From the NCBI GenBank assembly GCA_013397455.1, contig VYZB01000026.1, positions 1,352,210-1,416,209 of the forward strand: a stretch of 64,000 nt of DNA, written 5' to 3'. This document shows positions 1 to 9,399 of the stretch, in pieces. Below the pieces are notes generated by a model. It did no database searches and had not been told where the DNA came from. It saw nothing but the letters and a program-made list of their open reading frames with translations. The position numbers were made by a program, and so were the translations under genes. The first letter of the stretch is position 1. Every line of letters starts with the position of its first letter. The DNA is from Crotophaga sulcirostris. Taxonomy: Eukaryota; Chordata; Aves; Cuculiformes; Crotophagidae.

Positions 1-284
1 TCTCGAGTCCTAACCAAAGGGCAGCTCTCCAGATGGGATCTACAGGCTACGAGGCCAGGGGTTTTAGGACTTCCTTGCTTTCCTGCTGAGTAGCTGCAGA
101 GATTAGATAGGGACTCCATACATTTTTTTTTGCAGACAATTTTGAGATATTGGAACTTTTTTTCCTAGATCTGGATAGAATTTGAACACCTGTGCATGTC
201 CCCATGAAGCATGATGACCTTTCAACAGAAAGCTCTGATAAGCACATGCTCAGCTGCTCTTCTAAATCAAGACCACACAGGGAG
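1..284. other. Unassigned noncoding sequence
   Basis: No repeat family, splice-flanked exon or RNA gene is recognised here. An open frame of 129 codons on the minus strand begins downstream and runs through this stretch, but most of it is antisense to the CR1 fragment that follows. It has no protein-like features, so I treat it as chance. Confidence 0.6.
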
Positions 285-672
285 TGGCTGAGAGGGCTGG
301 GACTGTTCAACCTGAAGAAGGGAATGTGTGAGGGAATTTTATCAAAGTTTATAAGTATTTGATGGAGAAGATTAAATGACAGAGCTGGACTTTTCTCAGT
401 AGTGCCAGTCAGAGGACAAGAGATGATGAGTACCAACTGAAATGCAGGAAATTCTGTTTAAACATGAGGAAAAAACCCTTTTTGACTGTGAGGGTGGTCA
501 AACACTAGCACAGGTTGCCCAGAGTGGTTATCTCCGATGTCTGAGCTATTAAAAAATACCCAGATGTACACAGCTCTGAGCAGCCTGCATTCACCAACTC
601 TGCTTTGAGCAGGGGGCTGGACTAGACGAACTCCAAAAGTGCATTCCAACCTCGATCATTCTATGATGCTGC
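285..672 (+). mobile_element. CR1 LINE fragment, 3' end (old copy)
   Basis: This stretch reads as the last part of CR1 ORF2 plus the 3' UTR in sense orientation. Landmarks in order are a GGCTGGGACTGTTCAACCTG-type block near 295, TTATCAAAGTTTATAAGTAT near 340, AACATGAGGAAAAAACCCTT near 461, GAGGGTGGTCAAACACTAG near 490, AGCAGGGGGCTGGACTAGA near 608, and the tail ATTCCAACCTCGATCATTCTATGATG near 642. The tail octamer ATTCTATG is the usual avian CR1 end. Many substitutions and small indels relative to the remembered consensus mark it as an old, 5'-truncated, dead copy. It differs in sequence from the four younger copies elsewhere in the window. Confidence 0.88.
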
Positions 673-1537
673 AAAATTTAAGGGGGCTTAGTCCCTATCT
701 GGGGGTGCAGAATGAAGAGGACTTTTTGGTCTGCAAGCTGATTCTCAACCTTCATAGCCGTTTCAGCATGATACTGAGGATGCAGTGCTGTAGCTTGCGT
801 GAGGTTTTGAAGTCGGGATCTGTGCCTTGAACATTAGATCTTTTTTTCATCAGGGGATGTGCTGAAGTTCCCAACGGTCCTACATTAAAGCAGAACAAAT
901 AGATGAAATGCTGGCCCCAGACAGGTCAATGGCAAAATTCCCAGCAACTTTAATGGAGCCAAGAATTCACCAAAGACAAGGTATTTGTAACAGCGATGCA
1001 TTTATGTTATATCTGAAGCTTGTTTACAACCTTCTGGAGTACTTATCTTTGACAAACAATCTTTACAGAGCATCTGAATGTCTAACTGCCTCAAAGAAGA
1101 GCCATTTGCAAGTGGTTATTGAGGCCTGTATTTAAAAATGAAACAATGTCATTCACAGTGGGACTGTATGCAATAATTGCTCTATTTACAACAGTAAGAA
1201 ATGCACTAGACATTCCAAAACTTACAAACTTTTCCATCTTTGCACCTCTGAAAGACTTACATTAGCAGCTTGGGAGATCTGAAAGACAACCCCAATATAA
1301 TCCTGACAGCTGGAAGTCGATATTATATCATAATAAACAAGGGAGGATTGGATGTATTTAAAATAATGGTCTTGAAAAGTTTGTTCTTTGTTTTCTCTAA
1401 TTTCATACCCGACACTATTACATCAGGTTCTGCACTATTTCTCAGGAAAATGATATTTGGTGTATTAATACATCCTTAACAGTGAGATTAGCTGGATTTT
1501 CAAACTGAATGTTTAGAGACACAGGATTTACATACAT

Positions 1538-1559
1538 ATTATCATTGCACAATGATAAT
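1538..1559. repeat. Perfect inverted repeat with a C/EBP-like centre
   Basis: ATTATCATTG (1538-1547) and CAATGATAAT (1550-1559) are exact reverse complements separated by two bases. The centre, ATTGCACAAT, resembles the known C/EBP recognition core (TTGCNCAA). The palindrome is seen directly. Any regulatory role is inference. Confidence 0.5.
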
Positions 1560-3659
1560 GCACATATGCATTCAATGGATCTCTAAAGTTCAATGCAGTG
1601 GAAGAGCCTGTCTTGATTGGGAACATTCTTTGGATTTCCGAGTCTTCCAGTCCTGAAAGTGAGGTGCTCAATTTATGTCAAGAGCTGAAAATCTAATCAG
1701 CCTCAGTCCTCTGGGAAGCGCATAACCCAAGCATACTCTACACTGAAAATTCAGTGTGAACCATTTGCTACATTATGTTACAAAGAGGATTCTTATCAGA
1801 AGAGGAACAATGTTAACTTTATTTTCAACTCTATTCCACTTTGAGCTGTGCAAAATGTGGAGCTCAGAGACAGTTGAAGTTTTGTCACCATATTTGTTTT
1901 TTGCTTCAGCCTGGTAAGATCAGCTGTGGAACAGCCATGGTGGGTTGTGAAAGGCCACTCTCAGTCTGCTTGCTTTCCCCAACTGCTCCTCTAGTCTGGA
2001 CAGAGCAGACAATCTATTTCATCTCCCAGCAGAAAGAGGCTGAATCGCAAGCAAAATCAGGCCTTTTTTGTTCCATTTTCAGACATGTAATGTTTAGAAA
2101 GTTTTTAATTACTTTGTTCCTTGCATTATGTTTAGAGAATGACTTCTGTATTAGAAAATATTTAGCATTTCCCTTCTTGCCTTCCACATTTCCTTGAGAT
2201 ATGTTTGTAACACTTGCTTTGTGGTTGGGAGTTCTGGGGAAATACAATTTATTTGATATATATTTTCTTGAGCAAGATATTGAACATCCGTAACAATTCT
2301 TCACAGTTATTAGATTTAGTCATTTCCAAAGAACAAAGCAGTGGATTAAGTTCCCAGTTAATTTGTCTTCTCTTTAATAGCTTCTAAGATATTTTTCCAT
2401 TCCAAGTTTAAGAAAAAAAACCACAACCCACCTGTGTTCTCCAAGTAATATCTCTAATGTTGTTCCTTACAAAGAGTGACAATGCCAGCAGTAGTTCCTT
2501 GGCTATGTTCCCAGCAAGTATAATTTAGCAGGTGAGAAATAAAGTATGTGAGTGAGATAACAGTGTGATACTCTAAATTTAGATGATATCGAGGGCTTTT
2601 TTTGTAAATTGTAATTATTCTTTCTTGTTTTCCTCAGGAGGCATGGAGAGCCTTAGTGCTCTCTTTTTTAAAAACAAAGAAGGTTCTCGAGTTTGACTGC
2701 AAAAAAGTTTTAGTTTTTTTTCACATTATTAGAAATCAAAGAAGAATTTTGTTTTCTTTTGTTTTGTTTCACAACCTTCTTATGAAAAATAATTTTTCTG
2801 GAGCTAGTATTAGGAAAGATAGCCAAGAGCCAGGACATTACTTTAAATGATGCTTATAGATTATACTTGATTAAATTCCCATTTTGGCATGCTGAAGAGT
2901 AAATTTCTGCTCTGCAAGAAGTTTAGTGGAGGGCAGTGAAACCACTTAGCTTTCTGTCTCGACTCTCAGCTTGGACAGATCCAAGAGCATTAGGTTTGCC
3001 CAGAAAGTATGAAAAACCTTGCTACCTATATGCCATATTTTTAGTTTCTCTGTTTTGATCAAGTGTGCTGGGATTCTGTGTTATCTTGATTTTCTCAAGA
3101 CCTGGTAATAGTGTTCTGGAAAAAAGAAACATCAGGTGGTTTTTTGGTCTGTAAAAAAATAGAGAATCTCTCCTGGTTGTCTGATAAATTGGCAGCAGAT
3201 ACCTGCCTTGCAGGTTTCTACAAAGGAGCAAGCTGAGGTCATGGTAACAGTAGGAAAGCTTGTTTAGGTAGCTCTCACACAAAGTGACCCCAGATTCAGA
3301 TAATTTTCCATCAAGATGAAAGTTTCCTTTAACTTGGAAAGGTACATTTTGAGGGACAGCAGAAGACTCTGGTGTAGCTAAACGATATGGCTAAAGGTAG
3401 ATCTAGGCTTGATGAATTTTAGGATTTTGATCCTGCATTCCTAAAAAGACAACAAGACCACTTATTATCAGGACAAAACTTGATGTTAAGACAAAGAACT
3501 TACAGTCCTACTTATTGTAGATACTTTTGGAAGTCTTATCCATTGTCTCTATGACCAAGAGTAATTATGTAGCAACTGTGATTATCAGATTTTCAATAAT
3601 ATTACTACAGTCTGTTCATAAAGTGATAATGATCATAGTTTTCCAAGACTGCAAGAATT

Positions 3660-3705
3660 TATCTGATCTTATGTAAAATACTATCTGATCTTATACATAA
3701 AATGC
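3660..3705. repeat. Short imperfect tandem duplication
   Basis: Two adjacent units both start TATCTGATCTTAT (3660 and 3682) and continue GTAAAATAC versus ACATAAAATGC. This looks like a local slippage-type duplication of about 22 bases in AT-rich DNA. No function is proposed. Confidence 0.6.
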
Positions 3706-4700
3706 TAATTGTCATTGCTTTAGAGAGGAAGTCAGATCTCCAGCATTCTACCTCAGTATCCCAAATTTAATACAGTGAATGACAGAATGTAGCTCTTTCT
3801 TTGTGAACCATTATCTGTTCATTTCCAAAGGTTTTTGATTGCAGAACTAGGAAGTAAAAAAAAGTCTTTAAAGAATGTCTCCCTAAAGTTGTTCTAATGT
3901 GTCTGTATTTTGTTAATTTATTTGGAAGTGAGATTTTAAAACCAAATGTTATTGCTCTATAATGTGCAATATTGAGTTTCTTTGATTAAAGATATATTAT
4001 TGCTTTGAGTCTATTAAAAAAATGCAAGCATCTCAACCTTGGAATCTGAATTGAAATATGTAATGATCCATGTATTCTCTGCTCTGATTAGCTTGTTAAT
4101 CGATATGAATTTCAATATTCTTAGACTTTAATAACTCCCTTTCTTGCCTTTTGTTAACATTTGTCATTTTGATGGTCTCCACAGATGTCATAAAACCTAA
4201 GCACCTTCTGCAAATATTATATTGAGTGTAATAATAAAACTCAAACAACAGGAAGTCATAAAAAAGCTATTCATGTTTTCTTTCCATTTTAACGAGTCAA
4301 AGTTTGATATTCTTCTTTCACTACTATCTCTTTACTTCATGAGTGATCTCAATGGTTTCAGTAACAATGCTTGGAGAAGGGAATACTATTCAGTGTCAAT
4401 AAAATGACAGAATATAGCTTTGGAATGCAGTTATTTTTCAGTATTAAGTATTCCTACTGTAAGTGTTTCCAAAAACAGGAGGAGAGCAAAAAGTATAGGG
4501 AAATAAACCTCCCTTTATATTAATTGAGGAGAACAGAGAAGTTGATCACTAAAACAATGTTTTATGTACTTGCTGTCTTTTAAGTTAAAAAGAAATAATT
4601 GACTCTTCAGTTTCAGTCTCTGAACTGTTCTTTTCATTGTGACTGCCCATTCAGTTTGGATTATCAATTACTATATAGTTATACAATTCATCATGGTTAC

Positions 4701-4934
4701 TGATAGGCTTGATATTAGGAAAAAGTTCTTCATTGAAAGGGTAATTAGCCATTGGAATGCGCTGCCCAGGGAGGTGGTGGAGTCGCCAACCCTGGAGGTG
4801 TTTAGGGGAAGATTGGATGAGGCACTCAGTGCCATGGTTTAGATGATGGGTTGGTGTTAGTGTTGGCTTATAGGTTGGGCTTGATGATCTCAGAGGTCCT
4901 TTCCAACCTTGTGATACTGTGATACTGTGATACT
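4701..4934 (+). mobile_element. CR1 LINE 3' end, young-looking subfamily, copy 1
   Basis: This is a 5'-truncated CR1 copy in sense orientation. It contains the last 46 codons of ORF2 up to TAG at 4840-4842, then a 3' UTR of about 90 bases with TTGATGATCTCAGAGGTCC and CCTTTCCAACCTTG, ending in about three units of the octamer GATACTGT. Three other window copies share this arrangement (21344-21554, 25919-26170 and, on the minus strand, 36916-37175). They differ by scattered substitutions, so all belong to one subfamily. The tail octamer differs from the more usual ATTCTATG type at 285-672. Confidence 0.93.
4702..4842 (+). pseudogene. CR1 ORF2 C-terminal remnant (copy 1)
   Basis: The frame reads RLDIRKKFF, then [18 protein letters not shown] and [10 protein letters not shown] before TAG. 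This is the characteristic carboxyl end of the avian CR1 ORF2 polyprotein (endonuclease plus reverse transcriptase), lying downstream of the RT domain. Only about 46 residues are present because the copy is 5'-truncated, so it cannot encode a functional protein. The upstream in-frame residues from 4639 are unrelated flanking sequence. The frame is unbroken, which fits a fairly recent insertion. Confidence 0.88.
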
Positions 4935-7129
4935 CTCCGGTGCTAGCCATAAAGGGTTGAGATTTGTACTCTGCTGCTTATCTTGCTGAATGATCTAGTT
5001 TCATTATAAACTTCTAAGTCTTCCATCTACAGCCTTCTGTCATCGTGTAGCTAGTGGTTGCACTTGATCATACAAGTCCCATAACATGCATGAAGTGCCT
5101 CATGTATAAACCGTGATTGGTCTTTGACCCACCAAGATGTTTCACCTGGTCTGTTGCCTGCTACTGGCTTCCTTGTGAGGGACTCCCACAAATGGGCAGT
5201 TTTGCAATTTGGTGCATATCTATCTGAAGCTTTGGGGGAAGAAAATGAGTTATGGTGTATATGCACATCAGCCATTCAGTATACATGAGTGCAATCAGGT
5301 GACTCATCATGGCAGGAAATCAGGCTACGGTGTACACCATGGCAAAGAGTTTGGGCACTGCTGGCCAGGTAGATAAGGTCTCCTCGTTCCATCACAATTG
5401 AAATATTCAATGCCACAGCTCACCACAGATAAGACCTGGAGAAAGAAAATCAGAGCTTGCCACAGAGAAAAACAGATTGTCAGAGAAACGGTTAAACAGG
5501 ACTTTATTTGAAAATTCAAACATCAGTATGATAAGTAGCTCCAAAGTAAAGCAATCTAAGATATCATATTGTCTACTCAGGACAGAAACAATCTCCTGAC
5601 AGAAAGCAAGAGTGAGAGAAAAATGTTTAATACAGAGGGGACTCAAAAGTCCTCCTTAGAAATCACTAGAAATTTGGCTGACCTGTTAGGAGAATAAGTG
5701 ATGCTTTTCAGGGACTGAATTTCAGAAAAGGTCATGAGGCATGCTTAGGTGGGAGCTTCTGCACAAACATGCTCATTTAAAGCAGAACACGATATAAAGC
5801 TGTTAACTCGAGGTAGTTATTTGTGCACAGTCTTGTTTTCCTAGTCTTGGTATTGGAAGATGTCAGCTTATCTCTCACTCTTCACATCTCTCTTCTGGTG
5901 TTTTCCTGTCATTTTATGACATGACAAATGCAAGTGGCCACAGGGACTCAGACTTCAGCTATCTTCCTTGTGCAGCTCCACAAAATGGCCAAGCCTGCAT
6001 TTTTGCAGGCGATACACATATTGTCCAGGCTCCTCAGCAGTAAGGCCAAAGGCATTGCTGCCAAGCTTGCCACCCCATGGAAGGGAAAAGTGGAGCTGAC
6101 AGAAGCTTGCAGGCTTGAAAAGTGCATAGGTTTCGTGTTGCTAAACTTGCTGTGAAGAAAGAGGGGAGGATTTGTGGGAATATATTTTGACAGTCAGCTT
6201 TAAGGTGTAAAGAAATATTAAAAAAATAGCTTTTTTGAAGTTCCCTTGTCTGACTTTCAAGCACATGATTTGGGGATGGTGACCTTGTTGGCATGTTAGT
6301 CTGAGACAGCAGAAATACTGGGGTATAAAACCACTAATATTACTGCTGTAACTGTGGAAGGACCTGGTAATGGGTGGAGGAGATAAAGTGGCTGCAGCCC
6401 ACATGAAGCTCTTCTGGTCGTGTTATGGAGAAGCAGCTGTGGGGCTGAACCTGGTCCTGTTGTGGCTACTGCAGATGACACTTGTCCTACTGGAGCGCTG
6501 TAGACTCTCTATAACTACTAAGAGTGTGTGAATATTTCAGTTGTACCATTTCTATCAGCTTCATATTTTTCCTTTTTAAGGCTAAACAAATCAAATGTTT
6601 CTGTGTATAAAGGCAGAACATCTGCAGTTAGGAAGGCCTTCCACACTGATAGTTACAATTAAAAACAGTTTCTTTGCATTGAGAAGAAAGTCTGAGCAGT
6701 GGATTTGTCATCTGTTGGGTAAATTTATAACATTTTATTTGATCATTATAGATATAAAAGACATATCAAGTAAGCTGGTACTAAACAGAGTTATAAAACA
6801 GACAGAAACCTCATCCAAAGTACTGGCAGCAATAACTCAAAACCAAATTTATCAGGGAGCTTGAGGGACAGGGAAGTAGGCAGTAAATCTCAAGGACAAT
6901 CCAACCATCCATCTCCTCCGTGTGCTTGTCTGGGGGATATGAACTGCTCACCATGCACGTGCACTCACATCCTCTGCCTGACACTCTTCCCACCCATGTC
7001 TCTTCCCTCACCTCCTGCATGAGGGACCCTGTGTTTTCTCCTTGCTTTGTTCAGCCCCACGTTTACCTTCCCATGCCTGGTGTCCACAGGCCTTTCCTTA
7101 AACAGCTGGTGTGGTTTTGGGTGCCAAAT
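4935..7129. other. Unassigned sequence with GC-richer patches
   Basis: Patches at about 5050-5460, 5930-6160, 6360-6500 and 6890-7100 are less AT-rich than their surroundings and hold short frames on both strands. None translates into a family I recognise. The 5050-5460 patch could be an old LTR or a decayed repeat, but I cannot name it. No tRNA primer site, paired termini or retroviral frame is visible. Confidence 0.5.
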
Positions 7130-7260
7130 TGCATGATGCATGGAACAGGGCATCGGTCTCAGGTTGGGAAGATCAAGCTCTCTTCCTCACTCTGCAAGTG
7201 ATCTCTCCACCCAGTGCTGTCATTTAACTCATACTTTTGTTTCTCCCTTTAGATTGATAA
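7130..7260 (+). mobile_element. Possible tRNA-derived (MIR-like) SINE relic
   Basis: A run of weak matches appears in the right order for a MIR-type SINE read in sense. First comes a tRNA-like head (GCATGATGCATGGAACAGGGC near 7131), then a GGTCTCAGGTTGGGAAGATC region (B-box position), and AGCTCTCTTCCTCACTCTGC. A core-like tail follows, with GTCATTTAACTC near 7220 and GTTTCTCCCTTTA near 7239, where MIR has a CACTTAACCTC block and a CAGTTTCTCCATCTG block. The identity is low and rests on memory of the consensus. Confidence 0.42.
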
Positions 7261-9298
7261 CTCAGTGACTAAAAAATACTAAAAACATAGTTGATGTAGG
7301 CCTATCCTAAAATGACCTTGGAGCTCGCTGGGGCCTTCAGGATCTATGGAAATAGAGAGATTTTTTCAGTTGCAACTGAAAAAAAAAATGTGCAAGTGAC
7401 ACATACTTTTGTTAAGGTGACTGATCTTCATGCTTGAGAAAGAGCTGACTGATGAACCAGTGCTCTCTCTTTGGGACAGCTGCTATTTATTGGAAGTAAG
7501 CATCACTGGCTGTCAGCTATCTATTAAAAAAAAAAAAAAAAAGAAAGAAAAATTAATCACAAGCTTTGCACTTGCTCTGTTCTGGGAAAAGGAGGGAAGT
7601 TATAAATGGGATGCTGCTATCAAGCATGTGATTGGGATCCAGTAGATTTCCTCGGCTTTTGAGGCATGAGTCGCGGGTACCCAGGAGCCACATTGTTTTG
7701 GGTACTCTGCCTCCTGCACTGGAAAGCCAAGATTAAGATGGTGGCTAGCTCCAGCCACAGATGATTTTCCCTAGTTCATAGGAATAGCACATTAAAATGT
7801 GGAAAATGGGGACTGTAGCTCAGTTTCTTTTACTGAAATTAATCATCAGCTGATGTACTCCTCAGCTTCAGTTTGGCTACCATCCACAGACTTTGAAGGT
7901 GCTTATCAGGTTGCACTCTTCATGCTTCTTTATGTTTTTATCTGACCCCTTCCACTTGCAGCTGGTTTATCTCAAAATAATAGATAGGACAGCACGGTAG
8001 TTTTTCTTTTTTTTAAAATAAAATCCTCCCTTCCCAATTAAAAGTGATAACCCGTGGCAGATTTGTTATTAATCTGTAAGAAGAATGCTTCAGAAAAAGA
8101 CTTACTTTACATACTCATGAAAGAAGATTAGAGTTGATTTCATCCAGACACCTTGCAGACATAATTCTTACTTCAGCCTGCCCTTTTAGTTTTTGTAACC
8201 TTCATGTGATGATTAAGCCAGGTCTGGAAAGATTTCACAGTGAATTCATAGAAGATGTGAAGAGCTGTGAAGACTCAGGTTGGTGCATCAATCAGAACCA
8301 CTAGAAAGGTAATTTTTTTTTTAAAGATTTTCCCCATCATGACTTATCTGAGGATTATTTGTAGGGTGTTTTCTTTTTGTGTCTGGTTTTGGCATTTTTT
8401 TCATATGACTGTGGGTAAGTTGAATGCAATTAGGCATTGAGTAATACTGTAGTCAGAAACAGTGATAACTGAATACTTTACAGGTTGTTCTTCTATTCCA
8501 CTATCTGTCTAACATGGCTCATTTAAGATTGCTTATAAAGCTGGAAATTTTTTAAAGATGGTTAACTCGCACAATTTCCAGAGCAAAGGGAGATGAGATA
8601 AAACTGCATTCATTTCATCAGAACAAGGAAGGAAAACCTGGGAATCCAGAGACTTGGTTTTGGTTGAATGTCATAAAAATAAAAATGGTAACACTTGGAA
8701 ACGGGGAAGGAAGAAAGAAAGGAAGTTATCCTCATGACTTCAACTCTGAAGGAGAAATCTTTCCTTAAATTTTCTGTTCTTTCTTGACTGCCAGATCAGT
8801 TTAAGAAGCTGGTGACAAGTAATGAAATGGATTGGTAGTAATAAATATTAAATATGATAGTTGCAATAATGTATAATTGCCATTGTTATGTATTTAATCG
8901 ACTTTTATTGTAGAAATACAATAGAAAGAAATATGTCTTGTACAAGAAGTGTCAAAACCATAAATATAGTGATAGTCCTCAAGCATACCTCTCAAGTACA
9001 GGTTAGTGTGGGAAAAAAAGCTTAAAAAACCTTAGGATGTTGGAGTTTATTTTTCTCTTCAGTATTTCAGCTGGGAAATTCATACTTGAATCAGATGGGA
9101 AAATTACATAGTGTACGTTAAAAAACAAACACCAGAATTTACAAGGCTGAGTTACGCCACAAGCACTTTCCCCCACATGATTAATTAAATGCTACTGTAA
9201 GTCCTAATAGGTCAGTGTCAGTTTTACAGGAACTCTAGTTGCAAATGCCCTTTCTCCATTTCATCACTCAAAACATTTGTGTTGTGTTTCTCTTGCAG
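7261..9298. other. Unassigned noncoding sequence with a poly-A tract
   Basis: A run of 17 A at 7526-7542 followed by GAAAGAAA is the only clear repeat. It could be the tail of an unidentified retroposon, but nothing recognisable lies 5' of it. A polypurine stretch lies at about 8703-8727. No exon, RNA gene or transposon is supported. Confidence 0.55.
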
Positions 9299-9399
9299 CT
9301 AAAACCTGTTTGCTTTCTCAAGATGCATTGTTGTACTTCCCAGAACGTGCTCTCTGTTACTGGGAGCAAATGGTCCAGAGGAAGGAGTGCTTAATGTGA
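9299..9399 (+). CDS. Speculative terminal coding exon
   Basis: A good 3' splice acceptor (pyrimidine-rich GTTTCTCTTGCAG ending at 9298) is followed by an open frame of 32 codons from 9301 to TGA at 9397-9399. The translation has balanced composition (starts KTCLLSQDALLYFPERAL, ends QRKECLM). A canonical AATAAA lies at 9502-9507, about 100 bases after the stop. Those three signals in order are what a last exon looks like. However, each is common by chance in 64 kb, no upstream exon was identified, the peptide matches no family I know, and no clear GU-rich element follows the AATAAA. I hold it as a candidate only. Confidence 0.18.

Larger units (their letters stand above)
673..4700. other. Unassigned AT-rich noncoding sequence
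   Basis: No transposon family or exon is recognised. Overlapping frames of 118 codons (plus, 1841-2197) and 96 codons (minus, 2014-2304) have low-complexity, unfamiliar translations and are taken as chance. Local structures noted separately are the inverted repeat at 1538-1559 and the short tandem duplication at 3660-3705. A polypyrimidine-CAG at about 2620-2639 looks like a splice acceptor, but the frame after it is Phe/Lys-rich and unconvincing. Confidence 0.55.

Noticed and set aside
47..436. 129-codon minus-strand frame
   Set aside because: Largely antisense to the CR1 fragment at 285-672, so not an independent gene.
1841..2304. Overlapping 118- and 96-codon frames on opposite strands
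   Set aside because: Neither translation resembles a known protein. Opposite-strand overlap is typical of chance open frames.
2620..2850. Possible acceptor (TTTTCCTCAG) followed by an open frame
   Set aside because: The frame is mostly Phe, Lys and Val from homopolymer-rich DNA, with no donor or poly-A context.
4639..4701. Upstream in-frame extension of the CR1 ORF2 remnant starting at an ATG-like start
   Set aside because: Residues before position 4702 do not match CR1 and are flanking DNA. The start is coincidental.
5050..5460. Possible solo LTR
   Set aside because: No matching TG...CA termini, target-site duplication or poly-A signal arrangement could be identified.
7526..7542. Poly-A tract as the tail of a processed pseudogene
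   Set aside because: The several hundred bases upstream give no recognisable coding sequence, and no target-site duplication was seen.
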